The translations under genes were made by a program, and so were the position numbers. Positions 1-8,608 of a stretch of 64,000 nucleotides of DNA are shown here, one piece after another. The DNA lies in NCBI GenBank assembly GCA_945865635.1, contig CAMBEP010000014.1, forward strand, positions 1 through 64,000, in the 5' to 3' direction. The stretch's first letter is position 1, and each line of letters begins with the position of its first letter. The notes under the pieces were generated by a model. That model was not told the origin of the DNA. It saw nothing but the letters and a program-made list of their open reading frames with translations, and ran no database searches. This stretch comes from Candidatus Kuenenia stuttgartensis. Lineage in GTDB: Bacteria > Planctomycetota > Planctomycetia > Isosphaerales > Isosphaeraceae.

Positions 1-76
1 ACCACCGGCTACAATCTGTGATGCCTCCGGCATCATTATGATGCGATGTATCATGTGTGGCCGCGACAACTATAAA
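1..76. repeat. Right arm of a dispersed palindromic repeat (copy 1, cut by window edge)
   Basis: This stretch matches 23114-23189 almost base for base. Both begin accaccggctac, contain the small palindrome gatgcctccggcatc, and end in gtggccgcgacaactataaa. Only the right arm is in the window, so the full length of this copy is unknown. The following ~340 bases to the pdh terminator show no convincing gene. An open frame that starts inside the repeat (GTG at 57) runs to 272 but has no recognisable domain. Confidence 0.75.
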
Positions 77-414
77 CCCATTACAATACCATGTTTTTTT
101 GGCGAAGTGCTGCTCAACAACAGTCTTGAGGGCGGCTGAATTGAATTTCGCGGTTAAGAGAGTTGCATCGGTCTGTGCCGCAGCGTATGACTTGCATCTC
201 AATGACGGTGCAATTCTTACAGAAGTCTTCACGGGTCGATGCTCAATCGCCAATTATTTTGCTGCGACATAACCTTCGCCGATAAATCATGCGTCTGGAA
301 TCAATCCTAACGATTATGCCCACTCGATTGTCCCGATCTCCAATTGGCGAGTTCGAATTGGGCTGTCTCGGTCTACTCTTTTTTCGGCTTCGATTTCAAA
401 ACAGTCCGTAAATC

Positions 415-443
415 GCAAAGCCAGGCTCATCGCCTGGCTTTGC
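415..443 (-). terminator. Hairpin ending the pdh operon
   Basis: A perfect 12-bp stem (gcaaagccaggc / gcctggctttgc) with a 5-base loop lies 33-61 bases past the lpdA stop. It is the only strong hairpin there and fits a terminator or 3'-end stabiliser for the minus-strand operon. The U-run on the minus strand is poor, so intrinsic termination is inferred, not certain. Confidence 0.65.
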
Positions 444-475
444 ACCAACACATTGGCTATGAAAATCAGGCTGGA

Positions 476-1861
476 TCAGATATGGACGGATTCGCCCATG
501 CCTTGGCCGGCGGCTTCCATGATGGCTTCGGAGAAGGTCGGGTGCGGGTGCATTGCGTGCATGATCTCTTCTTCGGTGGCTTCCAGTTTCATGGCCATGA
601 CCAGCTCGGAGATCATCTCCGTGGCCTCGGCTCCAATGATATGGGCGCCCAAAAGTTCGCCATGCTTGGCGTCAAAAACGAGCTTCACAAAGCCTTCGGT
701 CTCGTCTGCCGCCTGTGCCCGGCCACTGGCGATGAACGGGAACTTGCCGATGCGAACGGTATGGCCCTTCTCTTTGGCCTGTTTTTCGGTCAGACCCACC
801 GAGCCAATTCCCGGCACGGTGTAGGTACAGCCTGGAATGACAGAATAATCCACAGTGCGCGGATGCTTGCCGAAAAGCGTTTCGATGCAAGCGATCGCCT
901 CGTGGTGGGCAACGTGAGCCAGCCATGGCGGGCCAATGATGTCGCCGGCTGCAAAAAGGCCTTCGACGTTCGTCTTAAAGCCTTTTTCCTTATCGACCTT
1001 GATGTGATTCTTCTCGATCACCACACCAAGCTTTGAATCAAGCACTTCCTCGATATTTCCGACAACACCGATCGCCACAAGCATAACGTCGGCTTCCACC
1101 ACCTGCTTGCCTTTGGGTGTGTCGATCTCAACCTTGACACCATTGCGCGTCTTTTCCACCTTGCCGGTTTTGGTGGAGGTGTGGATCACGATCCCACGCT
1201 TGGTCAGGCTCGTTGCCAAGGCGGCCGAGATCTCTTCATCCTCGCCCGGAACAATTCTATCCTGCATCTCGACAACCGTTACCTTGGTACCGAGGGCATT
1301 ATAGAAATAGCCAAACTCAAGACCAATCGGACCCGCACCAATCACGATCAGACTCTTCGGCTGAACGGTCAGTGACATCGCTTCCTTGTAAGAAAGAATC
1401 GTCTTGCCGTCGTATTCAGCGCCCGGCAGAGGCCTGGGGCGAACACCGGTTGCGATCAGAATCGCCCCTCCGGTGACGGTTTTATCACCCACCTGAACCT
1501 TGTGAGGGGCAACCACCTTGGCCAGCCCCACCTGATGGGTCACCTTATATTTGCGAAACAGGCCTTCGATACCCTTGTTCAAATTGCTTGCCACGCCACG
1601 GCTGCGGGCAATGATCTGGGCAAAGTTCCACTTGCTTGTGCCCTCAAAGCCAAAGGATTTGCCGTGGCCATTGATCATCTCGACCAGGTGGGCGTTGGTC
1701 AGGAGGGCTTTGGTTGGGATACAGCCCCAGTTGAGGCAGATTCCGCCAAGTTTGTCCTTCTCGATACAAAGCGTTTTCTTGCCCATCTGGCTAGCGCGGA
1801 TTGCGGCAGCGTATCCGGCAGGACCACCGCCAATAACGATCAGGTCATAGTCGTAAGCCAT
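476..1861 (-). CDS. lpdA: Dihydrolipoyl dehydrogenase (E3)
   Basis: FAD-dependent E3 of the pyruvate dehydrogenase complex; it reoxidises dihydrolipoyl groups on E2 and passes electrons to NAD+. The 461 residues are the usual length. Visible are the N-terminal FAD dinucleotide fold (GGGPAG, residues 11-16), the redox-active disulfide in GGICLNWGC (Cys42 and Cys47), the NAD-binding GAGPIGLEFG, and the C-terminal HPHPTFSE with the catalytic His440/Glu445 pair. The ATG at 1861 has a GGTGA about 8 bases upstream. It is the last gene of pdhA-pdhB-pdhC-lpdA, 72 bases after pdhC. As the only E3 in the window it may also serve 2-oxoglutarate dehydrogenase and glycine cleavage; that is family knowledge, not shown here. 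Confidence 0.97.
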   Translation of the reverse strand: MAYDYDLIVIGGGPAGYAAAIRASQMGKKTLCIEKDKLGGICLNWGCIPTKALLTNAHLVEMINGHGKSFGFEGTSKWNFAQIIARSRGVASNLNKGIEGLFRKYKVTHQVGLAKVVAPHKVQVGDKTVTGGAILIATGVRPRPLPGAEYDGKTILSYKEAMSLTVQPKSLIVIGAGPIGLEFGYFYNALGTKVTVVEMQDRIVPGEDEEISAALATSLTKRGIVIHTSTKTGKVEKTRNGVKVEIDTPKGKQVVEADVMLVAIGVVGNIEEVLDSKLGVVIEKNHIKVDKEKGFKTNVEGLFAAGDIIGPPWLAHVAHHEAIACIETLFGKHPRTVDYSVIPGCTYTVPGIGSVGLTEKQAKEKGHTVRIGKFPFIASGRAQAADETEGFVKLVFDAKHGELLGAHIIGAEATEMISELVMAMKLEATEEEIMHAMHPHPTFSEAIMEAAGQGMGESVHI

Positions 1862-1933
1862 GTTAGAATCACCGTTTTCGAATCAGGTATGTCGAGGGTT
1901 CAGAGCGGGTGGGTTATCGCTGGCCAAGGCTCA

Positions 1934-3229
1934 TCAGAGGAGCATGCTGGTGGGTTCTTCCAGGAAGCTCTTGAGGGTGCGAAGGAATTCGGCAGCGGCC
2001 GCTCCGTCAACCCCCCGGTGGTCGGCGGTCAGTGTGACTGTCATCATGGTGCCCACTGTGAGCTGATCGTTGACGACAATTGGACGCTTCTCAGCAGCGG
2101 CCACTGCCAGAATGGCGACTTGTGGCAATGCCAAAACGGCGTCGAACTGCTTCACGCCAAACATGCCAAGATTGGAAATCGTAAACGTGCCGCCCGTCAT
2201 CTGTTCCACGCTCAGACGTCCGGAACGTGCGTTTTCATAAAGCTTTTCGCTCTCAACCCGAATGTCTCGCAAGCCATAGACATCGGCATTACGCAGGACT
2301 GGCACAATCAAGCCACCTTCAAGTGCCACAGCGATGCCCACATTGACGGCCGCATGGCGGACAATCACGGCCTGGCCCAGATTGGCGTTGTCGCCTTGGA
2401 ATGTAGCGTTGACGGCTGGGTGGCGACGCAGGCTCATGGCCACGGCCTTCGTCACAAAGTCGCCCACAGAGAGCTTGACACCCTCGGCAGCAAGCGACTT
2501 GTTGAGCCGCTCACGCACCCGGACAATTTCGTCCATCCGAATATCGACCGTCACATGAATTTCGGGGGCTTGCGTTTTGGCGGCGATCATGCCACGGGCA
2601 ATTGCCTGACGCATCCGATCCAGCGGAATGCGTTCATCCTCGCCCAGCGGCACAAAGAGCTTCGGAGCGGGCTTGGGGGCAGCGGCTTTGGCAGGAACCG
2701 GAGCCGATTTTGGCTGCGAAGCACTGGAAGCATAGGCTTCCACATCGGCCCGTATGATTCGGCCAGCAGGGCCCGAACCTGGCACAGAAGCAATATCAAC
2801 GCCCGCTGATTCGGCCACTTTACGGGCCAGTGGAGTCGACTTTACCCGACCTGAAGCTGAAGCCGCCTCCGCTGAAGCCACTGGGGCTACGGCCACGGCT
2901 GCGGCCTGGACTGGTGCAGCCGTTTGGGCCGCCGCTGGGGCAGCAGCACCTGTGCCGGCATAGGATTCTGCGACCTGTTTGGGGTCCTCGCCCTTTTTGG
3001 CAAGCACCAGGATGCGCGTACCGAGCGGAATATCCACACCTTCCAAAACATCAATGCGGGCCACGATGCCGTCATCGAATGTTTCTACCGGCATCACGGC
3101 CTTATCGGTCTGAACCTCGGCGATTGTGTCGCCTTCCTTGACCTTGTCACCGACCTTGACGAGCCACTTTACGATCTGGCCACTTTCCATTGTAGGGCTG
3201 ACTTTGGCCAGTTTGACTTCGATAGGCAC
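1934..3229 (-). CDS. pdhC: Pyruvate dehydrogenase E2, dihydrolipoamide acetyltransferase
   Basis: Core of the pyruvate dehydrogenase complex; transfers the acetyl group from lipoate to CoA. Order of domains: one lipoyl domain (about residues 1-75, modifiable lysine in TDKA, Lys43), an Ala/Pro-rich linker, a peripheral subunit-binding domain (STPLARKVAESAGVD...GRIIRADVEAY), a second linker, and the catalytic domain ending with the DHRGVDG motif (His404, Asp408). The start chosen is GTG at 3229, since GGAG stands just upstream and the lipoyl domain begins immediately. An in-frame start at 3328 would add 33 residues of no known domain and read through a hairpin. 177 bases containing that hairpin separate it from pdhB. 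Confidence 0.95.
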   Translation of the reverse strand: MPIEVKLAKVSPTMESGQIVKWLVKVGDKVKEGDTIAEVQTDKAVMPVETFDDGIVARIDVLEGVDIPLGTRILVLAKKGEDPKQVAESYAGTGAAAPAAAQTAAPVQAAAVAVAPVASAEAASASGRVKSTPLARKVAESAGVDIASVPGSGPAGRIIRADVEAYASSASQPKSAPVPAKAAAPKPAPKLFVPLGEDERIPLDRMRQAIARGMIAAKTQAPEIHVTVDIRMDEIVRVRERLNKSLAAEGVKLSVGDFVTKAVAMSLRRHPAVNATFQGDNANLGQAVIVRHAAVNVGIAVALEGGLIVPVLRNADVYGLRDIRVESEKLYENARSGRLSVEQMTGGTFTISNLGMFGVKQFDAVLALPQVAILAVAAAEKRPIVVNDQLTVGTMMTVTLTADHRGVDGAAAAEFLRTLKSFLEEPTSMLL

Positions 3230-3306
3230 TTGGGAATCTCCGGAAATTTCGTGGCGGGAACTTCGATTTTCGACTGTGTTTTGGGAATGGCTGGGACGGA
3301 ATTCAA

Positions 3307-3346
3307 AACCCTCGTCGAGCCATATCATTGGCTGCCGACGAGGGTT
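3307..3346 (-). promoter_or_regulatory. Hairpin between pdhB and pdhC
   Basis: An 11-bp perfect stem (aaccctcgtcg / cgacgagggtt) encloses a smaller agcc/ggct stem. On the minus strand it is followed by TTTT. It sits in the 177-base gap between the E1-beta stop and the E2 start. It could be a weak terminator or attenuator, or an RNA-processing site setting different E1 and E2 levels. Only the structure is seen; the role is inferred. Confidence 0.5.
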
Positions 3347-3406
3347 CGTGATTCGAATGTGGCTTGGCCCGGCAATTCATGCAAGACCAGGCAGTTCGTC
3401 CCATCA

Positions 3407-4390
3407 TCAGGCTTTACGATAGAGAACGTCGTTGACTTTGGCGACGATGCGCTCGACTGTCGGCAACATCGAAGCTTCGAGCTTGCGATTGTAAGGAATC
3501 GGTGCATCCTTGGCAGTCACTCGACGAATCGGGGCATCAAGCTCGTCGAAGACCTGCTGGTAGATTCGGTCGGCAACGCCGGCTCCGATGCCACAATAGG
3601 GCCAGTTCTCTTCAATAATCACACAGCGGTGGGTCTTGAGTACGGATGCCAGGATGGTGTCCATATCCAGAGGCCGCAATGTCCGCAGGTCGATCACCTC
3701 GGCTGAAACCCCTTCACCAGCAAGCTGTTCGGCTGCGGCAAGGGTGGTGATCAGGCTCCGGCTGTAGGTCAGCATGGTGACATCCGAGCCTGCTCGCACC
3801 ACATTGGCCTTACCAATCGGTGTCAGGTGATCGCCTTCAGGAACTTCGCCCTTTTCCCCGTAAAGATTCTCATGCTCAATGAAAATCACTGGGTCATCAG
3901 ACCGGATCGCAGACTTGAGCAAGCCCTTGGCATCAGCCGCTGTGGCAGGCATGACAACCGTAAGGCCAGGAAAGTGGGCGTAAATCGACTCCAGACGGTG
4001 CGAGTGGGTGGCGGCCAGACAGCCCGCCATACCCGACGAACCGCGAAACACGATGGGCACAGAAAACTGGCCGCCCGACATGTAACGCATGTTGGCAGCA
4101 TTGTTCAAAATCTGGTCAATGGCAACCAGACTGAAGCTGAATGTCATGAACTCAATGATCGGACGCAGCCCGACCATGGCAGAGCCAATTCCAATGCCTG
4201 AGAAACCGCCCTCAGAAATCGGTGTGTCGATCACGCGGCGCGAGCCGAATTTTTCCCAGAGACCCTGGCTGACTTTATAGGCGCCGTTGTATTCGGCAAC
4301 CTCTTCCCCCATGAGATAGACGTTGTCGTCACGCTCCATCTCCTCAAGCATCGCCTGGTTCAAAGCGTCGCGGTAGGCAAGGATGGGCAT
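3407..4390 (-). CDS. pdhB: Pyruvate dehydrogenase E1 component, beta subunit
   Basis: Transketolase-like beta subunit of the alpha2beta2 E1 enzyme, which decarboxylates pyruvate with thiamine diphosphate and acetylates E2 lipoate. The 327 residues match the family. The N-terminus (MPILAYRDALNQAMLEEM), the GEEVAEYNGAYKVSQGL segment and the C-terminal transketolase domain (ADRIYQQVFDELDAPIRRVTAKD) are all typical. The frame is open further upstream, but that part lies inside pdhA in another frame. The ATG at 4390 follows the pdhA stop by one base and has GGAG inside the end of pdhA, so translation is probably coupled. Confidence 0.95.
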   Translation of the reverse strand: MPILAYRDALNQAMLEEMERDDNVYLMGEEVAEYNGAYKVSQGLWEKFGSRRVIDTPISEGGFSGIGIGSAMVGLRPIIEFMTFSFSLVAIDQILNNAANMRYMSGGQFSVPIVFRGSSGMAGCLAATHSHRLESIYAHFPGLTVVMPATAADAKGLLKSAIRSDDPVIFIEHENLYGEKGEVPEGDHLTPIGKANVVRAGSDVTMLTYSRSLITTLAAAEQLAGEGVSAEVIDLRTLRPLDMDTILASVLKTHRCVIIEENWPYCGIGAGVADRIYQQVFDELDAPIRRVTAKDAPIPYNRKLEASMLPTVERIVAKVNDVLYRKA

Positions 4391-4391
4391 C

Positions 4392-5408
4392 TCAGTCAGA
4401 CTCCTGCGGCGTGTAAGGGGCCACGGTGATATTGGTGTAAAGGTCTTCTGGACCAGGTTCAGGACTGTTTTCCGCAAACTCGATGGCCGCTTCCACCTGG
4501 TCGCGAATCTCTTCACGCATCTGCTCAAGACTGGATTCATCAATCCAGCCGCGCTGCAAGAGACGATTCTCCCAAAGCGTGATCGGGTCGCGAAGCTTCG
4601 CCTTGTCCATATCTTCCTTGGTCCGGTACTTCTGAGGATCGGACATCGAGTGGCCACGGAACCGGTAAGTGATGGCCTCAATAAAGGTCGGGCCTTCACC
4701 GGCACGAGCGCGATTGATCGCCCGCTGAGTCACTTCCGCAACCTGCTCCACATCATTCGCGTCTACCCGTGCCGACGGCATGTTGTATGGCTCGCCGCCA
4801 CGCACTGTCAGGTCAAGAACCGCCGATGATCGCTCCAGTTGAGTACCCATCGATATCATGTTGTTCTCAACATAATAAATCGCCGGCAACTTCCACATCC
4901 CCGCCATGTTCAAGGCTTCGTGAAAACTGCCCTGATTGATCGCCCCGTCACCAAAGTAACAGAGACAAACCTGGTCGCCACCCCGGTACTTGTTCGCAAA
5001 GGCAACCCCTGTCGCCAGAGGAATATGGCTGCCCACAATCGCGTGGCCACCCAGAAAGCCCCTCTCTGCCTGGAAGAAGTGCATCGAGCCACCCTTGCCG
5101 CCCGAACAGCCTGTGGACTTGCCCAAAAGTTCAGCCATGGCCGGCTTTGGATCCATCCCACGCGCCAGGGCATGGCCGTGGTCGCGATAAGCGGTGATCA
5201 GGTAGTCATCGTCTCGCAGCATGCCGATCGATCCGACCGCACACGCCTCCTGGCCATTGTAAAGATGGCAAAAGCCACCAATTTTTTGATTCTGATAGAG
5301 AAAAGCGGCTCGCTCCTCAAATCGTCTGATCAAATGCATCTGGCGAAGCCATATTACGGCTTTTTGCCGATCAACGATCGTTCTTGGAGCTGTTTGTACC
5401 TGGGACAT
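4392..5408 (-). CDS. pdhA: Pyruvate dehydrogenase E1 component, alpha subunit
   Basis: Thiamine-diphosphate-binding alpha subunit of E1. The cofactor motif runs from GDGAINQG to VENN, and the phosphorylation-loop region is recognisable (TYRFRGHSMSDPQKYRTKEDM). 338 residues is normal for a bacterial alpha subunit; the N-terminal MHLIRRFEERA helix is also typical. First gene of pdhA-pdhB-pdhC-lpdA. The split alpha/beta E1 with its own E3 is the arrangement of Gram-positives, mitochondria and many planctomycetes rather than the single-chain AceE type. 234 bases separate it from acnA upstream, so it probably has its own promoter, though none was identified. Confidence 0.95.
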   Translation of the reverse strand: MSQVQTAPRTIVDRQKAVIWLRQMHLIRRFEERAAFLYQNQKIGGFCHLYNGQEACAVGSIGMLRDDDYLITAYRDHGHALARGMDPKPAMAELLGKSTGCSGGKGGSMHFFQAERGFLGGHAIVGSHIPLATGVAFANKYRGGDQVCLCYFGDGAINQGSFHEALNMAGMWKLPAIYYVENNMISMGTQLERSSAVLDLTVRGGEPYNMPSARVDANDVEQVAEVTQRAINRARAGEGPTFIEAITYRFRGHSMSDPQKYRTKEDMDKAKLRDPITLWENRLLQRGWIDESSLEQMREEIRDQVEAAIEFAENSPEPGPEDLYTNITVAPYTPQESD

Positions 5409-5642
5409 GACCTGTCGTCACTCCTCGTCCTCTTGGCTCGGTTGTGCATCCGGACGGAAAGGGCTGCACACCGGGGATCATTGACCTGCCCGACTATCGC
5501 AAAGTCAGTAGACTCAACACATTCAGCCCACATTTAGTAGGCCACTGCCCACCACCAACTGCCAACTCTCGTTCAGTCAATGCCTGGCCGATGATTGGAT
5601 TGTGCCAAACTTTACGCCCGGCGTCCAGATCGGTCACAGACT

Positions 5643-8324
5643 TCAACCTTGCTTCAGCAACTGCCTCAGCACAAACGGTAGAATCCCACCATTCTGGTAA
5701 TATCGGATTTCCTGCGGTGTGTCGATACGAACTCTCGCCGAAAATTCCAGGCTCGTGCCATCAGACCTCCGAGCCTTCAACTGCAAATGCTTACCGGCCG
5801 CAAAGCTCGAATCCAGCATCGACGGCAATCCCACAGTCTCGAATATCTCTTCGCCTGTCAATCCCAGAGAAGCAGAACTTTCACCATCCTCAAATTGTAG
5901 AGGCAGAATTCCCATCCCAACCAGATTCGACCGGTGAATCCGTTCATAGCTCTCGGCAATCACCATCCGAATGCCCAAAAGCATCGGCCCCTTGGCGGCC
6001 CAGTCACGACTCGAACCGGATCCATATTCCTTGCCCGCAAGAATCACCAGCGGGGTACCACGCTCAAGGTATGCCTGCGAGGCCTCAAAAATCGACATCA
6101 CTTCGCCTTCCGGAAGCAGCCGGGTCACGCCACCCTCCGTCCCGGGGGCAAGCTGATTCCGCAGCCGAATGTTCGCAAATGTCCCGCGAACCATCACCTC
6201 ATGATTGCCTCTACGGGCGCCATAGCTATTGAAATCCGTAGGTGATACCCCTTTTTCCACCAGGTATTTTCCTGCCGGACTACTCGCCTTTATATTGCCA
6301 GCCGGTGATATGTGGTCCGTCGTAATCGAGTCGCCAAGCACGGCAAGCACACGAGCCTCATGAATGTCGAACACCTGGCCCGGCTCCAGATTCATGTTCT
6401 CAAAATACGGCGGGTGCTTGACATACGTGCTCTGGCCATCCCATTCAAATCGATCGCCTGCCGGCACCGCCAAACCTTGCCAATGGCTGTCACCCTGAAA
6501 AACCTCGCCATATTCCTTCTGGAACATGCCCGTCTGAACCGACTTGGCCACTGTCCCGGAAACTTCCGCCTGAGTTGGCCATATATCTTTTAAATAGACC
6601 GGCTGACCATCAGAGCCCGTCCCGATCGGGTCTTTCGTCAAGTCAATATCCGTCGTGCCAGCCAATGCGTAAGCCACAACCAATGGGGGGCTTGCAAGAT
6701 AATTGGCACGCACGTCGGCATGCACGCGACCTTCGAAATTGCGATTGCCTGAAAGCACAGCCGCAACCACCAGATCGTCTGCCTGAATCGTCTTCGATAC
6801 TTCCTCGGGTAGTGGGCCTGAATTCCCAATGCATGTGGTGCAGCCATAGCCAACCACCTGGAAACCAAGCGTGTCAAGCGCCTCCTGAACACCTGCCTCT
6901 GCCAAGTAATCTGTGACCACCTTCGAGCCCGGAGCCAAGCTCGTCTTCACCCAAGGCTTGGACCTCAATCCCTTGGCAACAGCCTTCTGGGCCACTAGCC
7001 CTGCCGCAAGCATGACCGATGGATTCGATGTGTTTGTACAGCTTGTGATTGCAGCGATCACCACATCGCCATTCTTTACAGCATTCGAGCCTGATTTTGT
7101 GGCCGGTGCAGGCTTGATCTTGCGATAGTCGGCCAAGGCCGTCTGATAACTGGCCTGAACTCCGCTCAGGAGAACTCGGTCCTGAGGCCGCTTCGGGCCC
7201 GCCAGACTTGGCTCGACAACACCCAGATCAAGCTCCAGAGTGTCGGTATAAGTCGCAGCCGGTGTTTGTTTTGTATGAAACATGCCCTGCTCTTTGGCAT
7301 AAGCCTCTACAAGCTTGACCAACTGGGGGGGCCGGCCTGAAAGCTCAAGATATCGAATGGTTTCGGCATCGATCGGGAAGATTCCACATGTGGCCCCGTA
7401 TTCTGGGGCCATATTGGCGATCGTTGCACGATCCGCCAGCGGAAGGTCCGAAAGCCCTTCGCCAAAAAACTCGACAAACTTGCCAACAACCCCTCGATTG
7501 CGAAGCATTTGCGTAATGGTCAGCACCAAATCTGTCGCCGTCACGCCTTCCTTCAGCCGGCCATGCAGCCTGAAGCCGACCACCTGTGGCAGCAGCATCG
7601 CCACCGGTTGGCCCAGCATGGCCGCTTCGGCCTCAATACCACCCACTCCCCAGCCCAGTACGCCCAGGCCGTTGATCATGGTGGTATGGCTGTCGGTGCC
7701 TACCAGTGTGTCCGGATAAGCCAACGCGCCACCTTCGGCGGTTTCATTCACAAACACTACGCGGGCCAGATATTCCAGATTCACCTGATGCACAATCCCG
7801 GTTTCCGGTGGCACCACACGAAAGTTTTCGAGAGCGTTCTGGCCCCATCTCAGAAAGATATAACGCTCTTTGTTTCTCTGATATTCCAGATCTGTGTTCG
7901 TTACGAACGATAGGCTCGAACCTGCCGAATCCACCTGGACCGAGTGGTCGATTACCAATTCCACAGGCTGCAACGGATTGATCTTGCCCGCGTCGCCGCC
8001 CATTTTGGCCATCGCATCACGCATGGCCGCCAAATCCACCACTGCGGGAACACCCGTAAAGTCTTGCAGAAGCACGCGGGCAGGCGTAAAGCAGATCTCG
8101 TCGGTCGGTTCCGCTATAGCGTTCCAGTTGGCTACAGATCGAACCGTGTCAGACGTGACAGAAACACCGTCTTCCGTACGTAACACATTCTCCAATAAGA
8201 TCTTGATGGAGAAAGGCAATCGGTCCAGATTCACACCCTGGCTCTTCAGAGCCTCAAGGCGAAATAGCCGATAATCGTGGCCGTTCACCGAAAATGAGCC
8301 GAGTGCGTCGAACGAATTCTTCAT
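5643..8324 (-). CDS. acnA: Aconitate hydratase A
   Basis: Iron-sulfur enzyme interconverting citrate and isocitrate in the TCA cycle. 893 residues is the normal AcnA length. The [4Fe-4S] ligands are in TSCTNTSNPSVM (one Cys) and GCTTCIGNSGP (two Cys). The N-terminal VNGHDYRLFRL, the substrate segment GTDSHTTMINGLGVLGWGVGG and the swivel-domain GSSRDWAAKG are intact. The ATG at 8324 gives the standard MKNSFDALGSF start; an in-frame start at 8378 adds 18 residues unlike the family. It lies upstream of, and in the same direction as, the pdh operon. Confidence 0.96.
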   Translation of the reverse strand: MKNSFDALGSFSVNGHDYRLFRLEALKSQGVNLDRLPFSIKILLENVLRTEDGVSVTSDTVRSVANWNAIAEPTDEICFTPARVLLQDFTGVPAVVDLAAMRDAMAKMGGDAGKINPLQPVELVIDHSVQVDSAGSSLSFVTNTDLEYQRNKERYIFLRWGQNALENFRVVPPETGIVHQVNLEYLARVVFVNETAEGGALAYPDTLVGTDSHTTMINGLGVLGWGVGGIEAEAAMLGQPVAMLLPQVVGFRLHGRLKEGVTATDLVLTITQMLRNRGVVGKFVEFFGEGLSDLPLADRATIANMAPEYGATCGIFPIDAETIRYLELSGRPPQLVKLVEAYAKEQGMFHTKQTPAATYTDTLELDLGVVEPSLAGPKRPQDRVLLSGVQASYQTALADYRKIKPAPATKSGSNAVKNGDVVIAAITSCTNTSNPSVMLAAGLVAQKAVAKGLRSKPWVKTSLAPGSKVVTDYLAEAGVQEALDTLGFQVVGYGCTTCIGNSGPLPEEVSKTIQADDLVVAAVLSGNRNFEGRVHADVRANYLASPPLVVAYALAGTTDIDLTKDPIGTGSDGQPVYLKDIWPTQAEVSGTVAKSVQTGMFQKEYGEVFQGDSHWQGLAVPAGDRFEWDGQSTYVKHPPYFENMNLEPGQVFDIHEARVLAVLGDSITTDHISPAGNIKASSPAGKYLVEKGVSPTDFNSYGARRGNHEVMVRGTFANIRLRNQLAPGTEGGVTRLLPEGEVMSIFEASQAYLERGTPLVILAGKEYGSGSSRDWAAKGPMLLGIRMVIAESYERIHRSNLVGMGILPLQFEDGESSASLGLTGEEIFETVGLPSMLDSSFAAGKHLQLKARRSDGTSLEFSARVRIDTPQEIRYYQNGGILPFVLRQLLKQG

Positions 8325-8608
8325 GGGAATGGATACCTGACAAATACCTGCCGACTTTTTTCGAATCGAGATCCTCAATTGCTATATGTTGCGGAAAATG
8401 CCGAATGTCCGCAATAGGAAATCGAAGTTCCGCGCGAATTCTGTCGAAATGGGTCGGCAAATTCGACTCACTTGGGCTTATCGACCCTTGGCTTGAAACG
8501 TCTTTGATCCCACACAAAAGCATCCAGAATGGAGATCGGCAAGCGCACGATCCCCAAGCTTGAAATGCTCAGAAAATCAAAAGATTTCTGGGGCGAATAC
8601 GGCTCAGA

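Noticed and set aside
57..272. 71-codon frame at the left edge
   Set aside because: It begins within the repeat arm, has no ribosome site and no recognisable domain.
1502..2809. Long plus-strand open frame opposite pdhC and lpdA
   Set aside because: It is antisense to two certain genes and its product is the rich-in-His/Gly kind expected from a mirrored GC-rich gene.
5444..6232. 262-codon plus-strand frame at the 3' end of acnA
   Set aside because: Overlaps acnA on the other strand; no start context and no domain.
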